64,000 nt of DNA. It comes from Paenibacillus sonchi (GTDB lineage: Bacteria > Bacillota > Bacilli > Paenibacillales > Paenibacillaceae). Of the stretch, positions 32,924 through 41,117 are shown piece by piece; the stretch's first letter is position 1; each line of letters begins with the position of its first letter. A program made the position numbers and the translations under genes. The notes beneath the pieces are model-generated. The model worked only from the letters and a program-made list of their open reading frames with translations, had not been told where the DNA came from and searched no databases. The stretch is taken from contig NZ_CP068595.1 in the NCBI RefSeq assembly GCF_016772475.1, positions 7,006,001 through 7,070,000 of the forward strand. The letters are read 5' to 3'.

Positions 32924-33314
32924 AAAACATTCGAAAAGGGACTTGGGCCATTCTATCCTGAAATAACGATGTCCGATTCATACGACATGGTTATGGAAGC
33001 CTCGAATTTGGCGAAGCCGAATTGAGGGCCTTCTCCGAAATTTCATCGTCTGAAGTGCTGCCAATGGGCGGCATGAATATCTGTTGTATTTTGTACAGCA
33101 GATCATCCCTAAATAGTCCGAAAAACTGGATCTATTGCACTCTGTACAGGCAGAATCCTGTGTAAAGAGTGCTTTAGGCCAGAATTCCAGAAATCAATTG
33201 CAGAAAATACAATAGAATGCTATTTTTCACAGAAAACTGGCTATTCTGCTGCACAAAATGCAATCAACCTGCACGAGTTCACAAGCATAGCAAAAAAGCC
33301 GTACCCATATACAG

Positions 33315-33351
33315 ACCTACCAGCCATACCAGGCGCGGGTAGGTTTTTTTG
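33315..33351 (+). terminator. Orphan Rho-independent terminator
   Basis: ACCTACC pairs with GGTAGGT, followed by seven or more Ts. No protein gene ends within 390 bp upstream on this strand. Confidence 0.7.
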
Positions 33352-33523
33352 TGCTATAAGAAAGCGCCTCCAGAGGTGTCCGGTCCCATTGTGCCAAAGA
33401 AGACGCAGAAGCTTGAACGCTTTCAAAATTGTTCCATAATCATGCGTTCTCCTTCACACTCATTGCCCCGACACCGGCAAGCAAAAAATTATAAAGCCGG
33501 AGGCAGCATTCCGCCACAAAATT

Positions 33524-33537
33524 TTAACGTGTGCAAT
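33524..33537. promoter_or_regulatory. Motif shared by the lacI and uxaB promoters, site 1
   Basis: TTAACGTGTGCAAT, 78 bp before the LacI-type gene, matches TTCACGTGTGCATT at 34802-34815 before uxaB at 12 of 14 positions. The second site lies about 37 bp before the uxaB start. This suggests a common regulator site. Confidence 0.45.
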
Positions 33538-33614
33538 CTAATAATTCCTTGACTTGATATTGCCGAGGCCGTAAACTGAAATCGTTAACAATTCTATTTT
33601 TCCGGAGAGATATT

Positions 33615-34619
33615 ATGATCACCATCAAAGACATTGCACGTGTCGCCGGCGTCTCCCATACCACCGTTTCCCGGGCGCTGAACGGCAGCCCGCTGATCAA
33701 GAAGGTCACCCGGGACAAAATAGAAAAAATCGCTGCAGAAATGAATTACGTCCCCAATTACAGCGCCAAGAGCCTGGTGACCAAAAGATCCTTCACCATT
33801 GGCCTGTTTTTTTCCAGCATTGAGCAAGGGACCTCGGCCAGCTTCCTGGTGGATGCCATCAAGGGAATCAGCCACATCCTGGATGAGAACTTCAACCTGA
33901 CGGTCAACGGTATTGACGGCGTTCATAACTTTGGCAACATTCAGCCGCAGCGTTTTGACGGCATTCTGGTCATGAGCCAGAGCGACGAGGACAATGCCTT
34001 CATCTATCATGTAAAGAAGATGGGCATTCCACTGGTCGTGCTGAACCGCCAGCTTGAAGACCCCGGCATTATGAACGTGGTGGCAAATGACCGCGAAGGC
34101 GTGAAGGAAGCCATCGATTATGCCGTCCGCCAGGGACACCGGAAACTCGCTATTATCGAAGGCAAACCCGGCTTCAAGTCTTCGAGCGAGCGCAAGCAGG
34201 GTTTCATGGACAGCCTGATTGCCCATCGCCTTCCGCTGAACTCCGGTTATTTTGCGGCAGGTGATTACAGCATTGAGAGCGGTTATGCGGCTATGGCTGC
34301 CCTGCTCCAGCTGGAAGATCCGCCGACAGCCGTATTCTGCTCCAATGACGACATGGCAATTGGCGCGATGAATGCCTGCTACGCCCACAAGGCCGATGTT
34401 CCGGGGCAGATTTCCCTGCTTGGATTCGATGATATCATGTTCTCCCGGTATACGAATCCCGCCTTGACCACGGTCCGCAAACCGATAACAGAAATCAGCG
34501 AGCTTGGCACCAAAATGCTGGTCCAGCTGCTTCAGCAGCCGGAGGCCAAACCCCAGCAGCTGTTCGTGAACACATCGTTAGTCATACGCCAGACGGTAGC
34601 TGAATTACAGCAGCAATGA
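33615..34619 (+). CDS. LacI family transcriptional regulator of the uronate operon
   Basis: A 334-aa LacI-type regulator. HTH: TIKDIARVAGVSHTTVSRALNG; hinge helix NYVPNYSAKSLVTKR; periplasmic-binding-like domain with VAGLL-type strands (TIGLFF, GILVMSQ, TAVFCSNDDMAIGAM, ISLLGFDDIMFSRYTNPALTTVRKP). The gene directly precedes uxaB-uxaA-uxaC on the same strand, so it is the likely sensor of a hexuronate intermediate such as tagaturonate. GGAGAGAT precedes the ATG. Confidence 0.92.
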   Translation: MITIKDIARVAGVSHTTVSRALNGSPLIKKVTRDKIEKIAAEMNYVPNYSAKSLVTKRSFTIGLFFSSIEQGTSASFLVDAIKGISHILDENFNLTVNGIDGVHNFGNIQPQRFDGILVMSQSDEDNAFIYHVKKMGIPLVVLNRQLEDPGIMNVVANDREGVKEAIDYAVRQGHRKLAIIEGKPGFKSSSERKQGFMDSLIAHRLPLNSGYFAAGDYSIESGYAAMAALLQLEDPPTAVFCSNDDMAIGAMNACYAHKADVPGQISLLGFDDIMFSRYTNPALTTVRKPITEISELGTKMLVQLLQQPEAKPQQLFVNTSLVIRQTVAELQQQ

Positions 34620-34801
34620 ATCCGGCAAGTAGAAACGGGTACCGTCCTTTCCTTTTTAGGAGCCTATGCTTCTGAAGCCGCGATACAGAGTATCGCTTTC
34701 AGATACCCGTTTCAGCGAGAAATAGAAGGAACATTTATAGTGTGAAGCATATTAATTCTTATATTTTTAAAAAAAGAGCCTCTCTTTTTTTAAATAAAAT
34801 G

Positions 34802-34815
34802 TTCACGTGTGCATT
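34802..34815 (+). promoter_or_regulatory. Motif shared by the lacI and uxaB promoters, site 2
   Basis: TTCACGTGTGCATT upstream of uxaB, related to 33524-33537. The rest of the 34620-34801 gap contains a long imperfect hairpin (GAAACGGGTA.../...TACCCGTTTC, about 34631-34713) that probably ends the regulator transcript. Confidence 0.45.
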
Positions 34816-34851
34816 ATTCCAATACCTTATAAAAGGAGATTATTGAACCTT

Positions 34852-36273
34852 ATGACACAGCGTTTATCCAGAACCACTCAGCCCGGCCTGCCGCAATATC
34901 CAGAACGGATGATTCAATTTGGGGAAGGCAATTTCATGCGTGCCTTCGTAGACTGGCAGCTGCAGCAGATGAACCAACAAGGCCTGTTCAACGGAAGTGC
35001 GGCGGTCGTCGTGCCGATCGGCCAGGGACTCGGCGGCCTGATGGCCGAGCAGGATAATCTCTACACGGTGCTGCTGAACGGCATCATGCAGGAGCAGCCA
35101 GTCAATTCGCGCGAGATCATCACCAGTGTCAGCCGGGTGATCAACCCCTACAGCGACTATGAAGCGTATCTGGCCCTGGCCGAAAATGATGAGCTGGAGT
35201 TTATCACCTCCAATACGACCGAAGCAGGCATCGCCTATCAGCCGGAAGACCGTTTGGAGGATGCGCCTCCCTCAAGCTTTCCTGCCAAGCTGACCGCCCT
35301 TCTCTACAGACGGTTTGAGCTGGGCAAAAAAGGTTTCGTCATCATCCCCTGTGAGCTGATTGACCGCAATGGGGAAAAGCTGAAGGAAATTGTGCAGCAA
35401 TACGCCGCAGCATGGAACCTGGGTGAAGCGTTCCTGCAGTGGCTGGATGCTGAGAACACCTTCTGCTGCAGTCTGGTTGACCGGATTGTTCCGGGTTATC
35501 CGCGCGACAAGGCCGCTGAGCTGGAAGCGGAGCTGGGCTACCTCGACAAGCTGATGGTAACCGCAGAGCCGTTCCTGTTCTGGGTCATTGAAGGTCCCGC
35601 GTGGCTGTCCGAGCGGCTTCCGCTAGCGAAAGCCGGACTTAACGTAGTCGTTACGGGTGACATGACCCTCTACCGCGAGCGCAAGGTTCATCTGCTGAAT
35701 GGGCCGCATACGGCCATGGTTCCCCTCGCCATGATGGCAGGGCTCGAAACCGTGGAGGATGTGATGAACGATGAAACGTTCTACCGCTTTGTGCGCAGGC
35801 TTTTGGATGAAGAACTGATTCCGGTGCTGGATCTGCCGCAAGAAGAGCTTCTCTCTTACGCGGACGCTGTGCTGGAGCGCTTCAAAAACCCGTTCATCCG
35901 CCACGAGCTGGCCTCGATTTCACTGAACAGCATCTCCAAGTTTAAAACACGGCTTCTCCCTGTGCTCCTCCGGTATCAGCAGGAACGCGGCCAACTGCCG
36001 CCGCTGATTACACTGGCTTTTGCCGCGCTGCTGCTTAGCTACCGGGGTGACCGCGTGAAGCGTCAGGACAGTGCCGAGGTGCTGGCGGTTTTTGATCAGG
36101 CCTGGAGCCAGCCTTCCACCTTCGCTGCTTCAATTCTTAGAGAAGTCAGCCTGTGGGGCCGGGATCTGACACAGGTGCCGGGTCTTGCTGAAGCTGTTGA
36201 CGCCCGGCTGCGCCAGCTCCAAAGCTCCGGCAGCCGTGCCGCACTACAGCAGTTGGTCCGTTCAGAAGTTTAA
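34852..36273 (+). CDS. uxaB: Tagaturonate reductase (altronate oxidoreductase)
   Basis: A 473-aa polyol dehydrogenase-family enzyme interconverting tagaturonate and altronate with NADH, in galacturonate catabolism. PERMIQFGEGNFMRAFVDWQL is the N-terminal nucleotide-binding part, GKKGFVIIPCELIDRNGEKL is typical of UxaB, and KVHLLNGPHTAMVPLAMMAG contains catalytic residues of the mannitol dehydrogenase family. I give the ATG at 34852; a TTG three codons earlier (34843) is closer to AAGGAG and is also possible. It is the first enzyme gene of the uxa operon. Confidence 0.94.
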   Translation: MTQRLSRTTQPGLPQYPERMIQFGEGNFMRAFVDWQLQQMNQQGLFNGSAAVVVPIGQGLGGLMAEQDNLYTVLLNGIMQEQPVNSREIITSVSRVINPYSDYEAYLALAENDELEFITSNTTEAGIAYQPEDRLEDAPPSSFPAKLTALLYRRFELGKKGFVIIPCELIDRNGEKLKEIVQQYAAAWNLGEAFLQWLDAENTFCCSLVDRIVPGYPRDKAAELEAELGYLDKLMVTAEPFLFWVIEGPAWLSERLPLAKAGLNVVVTGDMTLYRERKVHLLNGPHTAMVPLAMMAGLETVEDVMNDETFYRFVRRLLDEELIPVLDLPQEELLSYADAVLERFKNPFIRHELASISLNSISKFKTRLLPVLLRYQQERGQLPPLITLAFAALLLSYRGDRVKRQDSAEVLAVFDQAWSQPSTFAASILREVSLWGRDLTQVPGLAEAVDARLRQLQSSGSRAALQQLVRSEV

Positions 36274-36300
36274 TTCATCATTTTTTATAGGAGGGACAGC

Positions 36301-37787
36301 ATGAAACGATTAATGAAAATGAATCCCCGGGATACAGTAGCCGTCGCGCTGCGTCCGATTGCCTCCGGTGAAGTACTCTCCTTTGAAGGGCTTAGTCTCA
36401 CAGCCGCCCAGGATATTCCTCAGGGCCATAAAATCGCCTTAACCGGCTTCGCCGAGGGCGATGTCATTACCAAATACGGATACCCTATCGGGCATGCGGT
36501 GGGGAGATCCGGGCGGGTGACTGGATTCATACGCATAACATCAAAACCAATCTGTCCGGAGAAGAAGAATATGAATATCTTCCCGACCTGCATCCGGTCA
36601 CCTATCCGAAACGCGGCCTGACCTTCCAGGGCTACCGCAGGGCGAACGGCAAGGTTGGCATCCGCAACGATCTGTTCATCATCCCTACAGTTGGCTGTGT
36701 GAACGGCATTGCCGAGCAGATGCTGCAGGAGTTCAAGGCAGAGCACCCCGACCTGGGCGGTTTCGACAACTTCACTGTGCTTAAGCACCCTTACGGCTGC
36801 TCGCAGCTCGGCGACGACCACCGCATGACCCGCAGTATCCTGCTGGATGCCGTAAACCACCCCAACGCCGGGGGCGTGCTTGTCTTCGGCCTGGGCTGCG
36901 AGAATAATATCGTCTCCGAATTCCGCAGCATGCTGGGCGACTACGACGGGAGCCGGGTCAAATTCCTAGTCGCCCAGGAGGTGGGCGATGAGGTGGAAGC
37001 CGGTCTGGCCCTGCTTGAAGAGCTGTACGAGGCCGCAAAAGATGATGTCCGCGAGCCCGTTCCGCTCAGCGAGCTGAACATCGGGCTGAAATGCGGCGGC
37101 TCCGATGGATTCTCCGGCATTACTGCGAATCCGCTGCTGGGCGCTTTTTCCGACTTCATTATCTCCCAAGGCGGAACCTCCGTGCTGACCGAGGTCCCAG
37201 AAATGTTCGGAGCGGAGAAGATGCTCATGGCACGTGCGGAGAACCGTGAGGTCTTTGAAGACATCGTTTCCCTGATCAATAACTTCAAGCAGTATTTCCT
37301 CTCATATGGTGAACCGGTGTACGAGAATCCTTCTCCCGGCAACAAGGCCGGAGGAATCAGCACGCTCGAAGACAAATCGCTGGGTTGTACGCAAAAAGCC
37401 GGCAGCTCGCCCGTTGTGGATGTGCTGGATTACGGGGTGAAGCTGCGCCGCAAAGGTCTCAGTCTCCTGCAAGCCCCGGGCAATGACCTGGTGGCGGCCT
37501 CCGCCCTCGCCGCTTCGGATTGCCAGCTTGTGCTTTTTACAACCGGCCGGGGAACACCGTTCGGCAGCTTTGTGCCTACGGTCAAGGTGGCGACCAACAA
37601 TGACCTTTTTGCCAAAAAGGGCCACTGGATGGACTTCAATGCCGGACCGCTGCTGGAGCGTCCGATGGCCGATGTGCTGGAGGAATTTATCGCCTACATT
37701 ATCGGTGTGGCCAGCGGCCAAAAAACACGCAACGAGCAGAACGAAGTGCGTGAGCTGGCGATTTTCAAAACCGGAGTTACGCTCTAA
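36301..37787 (+). pseudogene. uxaA: Altronate dehydratase, with frameshift
   Basis: Joined frames give about 495 aa, the normal UxaA length. The first frame covers the SAF domain (MKMNPRDTVAVALRPIASGE to ITKYGYPIGHAV). The second resumes with HTHNIKTNLSGEEEYEYLP, GYRRANGKVGIRNDLFIIPT and VGCVNGIAEQML, then the catalytic domain (GGSDGFSGITANPLLG). One base is lost at about 36498-36515. UxaA dehydrates altronate to 2-keto-3-deoxygluconate with an Fe-S-type metal site. GGAGGGAC precedes the ATG. It lies between intact uxaB and uxaC, so a real inactivation would break a pathway otherwise kept. Confidence 0.9.
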
Positions 37788-37820
37788 TCCTAATCCAATC
37801 CAAGCAAAGGGAGAATTGCA

Positions 37821-39245
37821 ATGTTTTTAAATGACGATTTTCTGTTGACCAGCGAAACGGCGCGCCTGCTCTTTCATAATCATGCCAAAACCATGCCGAT
37901 CATCGATTACCATTGCCACCTCGACCCGAAGGAAATCTATGAAGACAAGGCCTTCCGCAACCTGACTGAAGCCTGGCTGGCCGGGGATCATTACAAATGG
38001 CGGCTGATGCGGGCCAACGGGATTCCGGAATCCCATATCACCGGAGAGGCTTCGGATTATGACAAATTCCTGGCCTGGGCCCGTACGCTCCCCAAGGCTG
38101 TCGGCAATCCGCTGTACAGCTGGACCCACCTGGAACTGCGCCGGTTCTTCGGGATTAACGAGACGCTGAATGTGGCTTCCGCCCCTGCCATCTGGGAGGA
38201 AGTGAACCGCAAGCTTGCGGAGCCTGCGTACACCCGGCGGAGCCTGATCCGGAATTCCAAGGTTAAAACCGTCTGCACCACCGATGATCCGTCGGATTCC
38301 CTGGAATATCACCGGCTGCTGAAGGCGTCGGAGCAGGACTTTCAGGTCTTCCCGACCTTCCGCCCCGATAAGGCGCTTAATATCGATGCCGATGGCTTCA
38401 CCCCTTGGCTGACCCGGCTGGGGGAAGCTGCCGGAGTACCTGTAACCACGTATGCTGCGCTGGTTGAAGCCTTGCGGAGCCGTGTGGATTTTTTCCATCA
38501 GAACGGCTGCCGGCTGTCCGACCATGCGCTGGATGTGCTGCGTTATCAGGCGGCTGGCGAAGCTTCACAGCTGGAGCGGATTTTCACCAAACGTCTGGGA
38601 GGCGCGGTGTTGTCGCCGGAAGAGATTACAGTCTACCGGACAGAGCTGCTGTCGGAGCTGATTGGAATGTATCATGATAAAAACTGGACCATGCAGCTGC
38701 ACCTGCACGCCTTCCGCAACAATAATACGCCGATGTTCCGGCGGCTGGGCCCGGATACCGGCTACGACGGAATTAACGACCTGTCTTTGGCTGAGGCGCT
38801 CTCGCAGCTGCTGGACCGGGCCGAATGCGGCAAAGGATTGCCGAAGACCATCCTCTATTCACTGAATCCGGGGGATTACCCTGCCCTGCTTGCGCTGATG
38901 GGCTGCTATCAAAAGGATACCGCAGGCAAGCTTCAGCTCGGCTCCGGCTGGTGGTATAACGATACCCGCGACGGGATGCGCCGCCAGCTGACCCTGCTGG
39001 CCGACAACAGCCTGCTGGGCAATTTTGTCGGCATGCTCACCGACTCGCGCAGCTTCCTCTCGTATACACGCCACGAGTATTTCCGGCGCGTGCTTTGTGA
39101 GCTGCTGGGCGAATTGGCCGAGCGCGGGGAAGCACCGGACGATCCGGCTCTGCTCGGACAGTTGGTCGAGGATATCGCCTACAACAATGCCGCCGGCTAC
39201 TTCGGCTTTGAAGACCGCAGCGCAGCCAAGCTGCAGCACAGGTAG
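37821..39245 (+). CDS. uxaC: Glucuronate isomerase
   Basis: A 474-aa uronate isomerase that converts glucuronate to fructuronate and galacturonate to tagaturonate. It belongs to the amidohydrolase-like superfamily: MPIIDYHCHLDPKEI gives the H-x-H metal site, GDHYKWRLMRANGI is family-specific, CTTDDPSDSLEYH, and MQLHLHAFRNNNTPMF and WWYNDTRDGMRRQ complete the active site. AAAGGGAG precedes the ATG. It closes the uxaBAC set; the downstream genes are co-oriented within 70 bp. Confidence 0.95.
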   Translation: MFLNDDFLLTSETARLLFHNHAKTMPIIDYHCHLDPKEIYEDKAFRNLTEAWLAGDHYKWRLMRANGIPESHITGEASDYDKFLAWARTLPKAVGNPLYSWTHLELRRFFGINETLNVASAPAIWEEVNRKLAEPAYTRRSLIRNSKVKTVCTTDDPSDSLEYHRLLKASEQDFQVFPTFRPDKALNIDADGFTPWLTRLGEAAGVPVTTYAALVEALRSRVDFFHQNGCRLSDHALDVLRYQAAGEASQLERIFTKRLGGAVLSPEEITVYRTELLSELIGMYHDKNWTMQLHLHAFRNNNTPMFRRLGPDTGYDGINDLSLAEALSQLLDRAECGKGLPKTILYSLNPGDYPALLALMGCYQKDTAGKLQLGSGWWYNDTRDGMRRQLTLLADNSLLGNFVGMLTDSRSFLSYTRHEYFRRVLCELLGELAERGEAPDDPALLGQLVEDIAYNNAAGYFGFEDRSAAKLQHR

Positions 39246-39313
39246 ACAGAAGCGGGTACGCCGTCCATTTGAAGATAACCAAAGACGCAAAGCATCAGGA
39301 AAGGAAGTATATT

Positions 39314-40036
39314 ATGCCTACGCTGTATATTGCCGGTGACTCCACCGCTGCCCAGAAAGGCGGAGGCGAAAAGCCGATGGCCGGCTGGGGTGAATTCCTT
39401 CAGGAGCATTTCAGCCCTAAGATTGCCGTAGACAACCGGGCGGTTAACGGTCGCAGCACCCGCTCCTTCCTGGCGGAAGGACGGCTTGAAGATATCGGCA
39501 AGGACTTCCGGTGCGGCGACTACCTGCTGATCCAGTTTGGACACAATGACCAGAAGGTAGAGGACCCAGCCCGTTATACCGACCCCGCTGCGGAGTACCG
39601 CCGGAATCTGCTCACGTTCATCGAATTCGCCCGCAGCCGCGGCGGATACCCTGTTCTGCTGACTTCGGTCAGCCGCCGCCGGTTCACTGCAGGCGGCGAA
39701 CCTGACCCGCTCGCGGTCGGGCTGTACCCGGAAGCGGTGCGCGAGACCGCAGCGCAGACCGGCACGCCGCTGCTTGATATTTTTGCCTCCTCCCAGCAGT
39801 TGTACCGCGAGCTGGGAGTAGACGGCTCGCGGCAGCTGTTCATGCATCTGCCCGCAGGCGGGCATCCCAATTATCCGCAGGGCATCACGGATGACACGCA
39901 TTTCTGCAAACAAGGCGCCGCCCGCGTGGCTGAACTGGTCGTGGAGGCGATCCCGCAGTCGGCAGAGCTGGCTGCCCTGCATGCACACTTGCGGGAGCCA
40001 GGGTTTAGAGCCGCAGAGAGCCTGCCGGCAACATAG
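39314..40036 (+). CDS. Rhamnogalacturonan acetylesterase-like SGNH hydrolase
   Basis: A 240-aa cytoplasmic SGNH/GDSL esterase of the RhgT/YesY type. The four blocks are visible: YIAGDSTAA (catalytic serine), VNGRSTRSF (glycine), QFGHNDQK (asparagine) and DDTHFCKQGA (aspartate and histidine). No signal peptide, so it probably deacetylates imported pectin oligosaccharides. AAAGGAAG precedes ATG 39314. Position right after uxaC supports a pectin role. Confidence 0.9.
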   Translation: MPTLYIAGDSTAAQKGGGEKPMAGWGEFLQEHFSPKIAVDNRAVNGRSTRSFLAEGRLEDIGKDFRCGDYLLIQFGHNDQKVEDPARYTDPAAEYRRNLLTFIEFARSRGGYPVLLTSVSRRRFTAGGEPDPLAVGLYPEAVRETAAQTGTPLLDIFASSQQLYRELGVDGSRQLFMHLPAGGHPNYPQGITDDTHFCKQGAARVAELVVEAIPQSAELAALHAHLREPGFRAAESLPAT

Positions 40037-40088
40037 GCTCCCGTGGACTCCGCGATACCTTCAAACGCCGCAAAAGGAGGCTTTTACC

Positions 40089-40931
40089 ATGACTGCCCCG
40101 CTTCATTTAGGTGTACGCGCCCATGACTTTGGACGGCTGCCTTTGCCGGAGCTGACCACCAAGCTTAACATGTATCGTTTTTCGCATATTCAGCTCGCTG
40201 TACATAAATCCTTTCCCGAAAGTGTCCCTGCGCTGGCTGCATTAAGCCCGGGAACCGCTGCATATTTTGGCGAAGCCTTCCGCCAGGCAGGAGTCCGCAT
40301 TGCCGTGCTCGGCTGCTATGTAAATATCGTCGATCCTGATCCCGCCAAAAGAAAGGCGGCTTTGAACGCATTCAGCACCCATCTTCGCCTGGCCCGCGAT
40401 TTTGGCGCCAGCCTGGTCGGTACTGAAACGGGCAGTGTAGGCAACGGCTATACCCCGGAAAATTTTACGGAGGAAGCCTTCCAGCAGGTTGTGGTCTCAG
40501 TACAAGCTATGGTGGCAGAAGCGGAGCGATTCGGCGTAACGGTAGGCATTGAAGCAGGGATCAATCACCCGCTACATACCGCACAGCTGGCACACCGGCT
40601 GCTCTCGCTGATCCCCTCCAATAATCTGCAGATTATTCTCGACTGTGCAAATCTAATGACCGCAGACAATTACCGGCAGCAGGATGCCGTGATTGGGGAA
40701 GCGCTGGAGCTGCTAGGGGACCGGATTGCTGTCCTGCACCTGAAGGACTTCACGGTCAATGACGGGCAGATCGGGATTGTGCCTGTCGGCCAAGGGCTGC
40801 TTCACTTTGCTCCGCTGCTCCAATACATGAAATATAAGCGGCCGCATATTCAGGGCATTCTGGAGAGTACCCCCGAGGACTATATGCAGGGCAGCATCGA
40901 TTTTCTGCAGCGGCTGTATGATGAAGTCTGA
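40089..40931 (+). CDS. Sugar phosphate isomerase/epimerase, xylose isomerase-like TIM barrel
   Basis: A 280-aa AP-endonuclease-2/IolE-like barrel. Metal-ligand segments include GIEAGINHPLHT, ILDCANLM and VLHLKDFTV, with ILESTPEDYMQGS near the end. AAAAGGAGG precedes ATG 40089. It is the last gene of the pectin-sugar cluster. Its substrate is unknown. Confidence 0.85.
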   Translation: MTAPLHLGVRAHDFGRLPLPELTTKLNMYRFSHIQLAVHKSFPESVPALAALSPGTAAYFGEAFRQAGVRIAVLGCYVNIVDPDPAKRKAALNAFSTHLRLARDFGASLVGTETGSVGNGYTPENFTEEAFQQVVVSVQAMVAEAERFGVTVGIEAGINHPLHTAQLAHRLLSLIPSNNLQIILDCANLMTADNYRQQDAVIGEALELLGDRIAVLHLKDFTVNDGQIGIVPVGQGLLHFAPLLQYMKYKRPHIQGILESTPEDYMQGSIDFLQRLYDEV

Positions 40932-41031
40932 CCTGCTGCAGGAAACTGGGGGCAGAAAGAAGCGATAGTTAAAAAACTGTGCCGCAGACCGCGCGAACCA
41001 ACCCCGATTCACTGCGCCTAAGCGGCATAAC

Positions 41032-41077
41032 AAACGGGCATCCCCTCACCTGCCGTGAGAATGGAATGCCCGTTGTT
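41032..41077. terminator. Hairpin between converging genes
   Basis: AACGGGCAT...ATGCCCGTT with an inner CAC/GTG pair separates the sugar cluster from the mannosidase gene. T-runs are short on both sides. Confidence 0.65.
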
Positions 41078-41117
41078 CATGCCTGTACCTAATTCTGCCG
41101 GCTTCTATGCTCCATAC

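Larger units (their letters stand above)
32924..33614. other. Non-coding gap with short dispersed repeats
   Basis: Three variants of TTCTGCTGTACAAAATGCAAT occur near 33080, 33136 and 33244; a fourth is at 4900. A hairpin with T run lies at 33315-33351. A half-site-like motif sits at 33524. No credible ORF. Confidence 0.5.
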
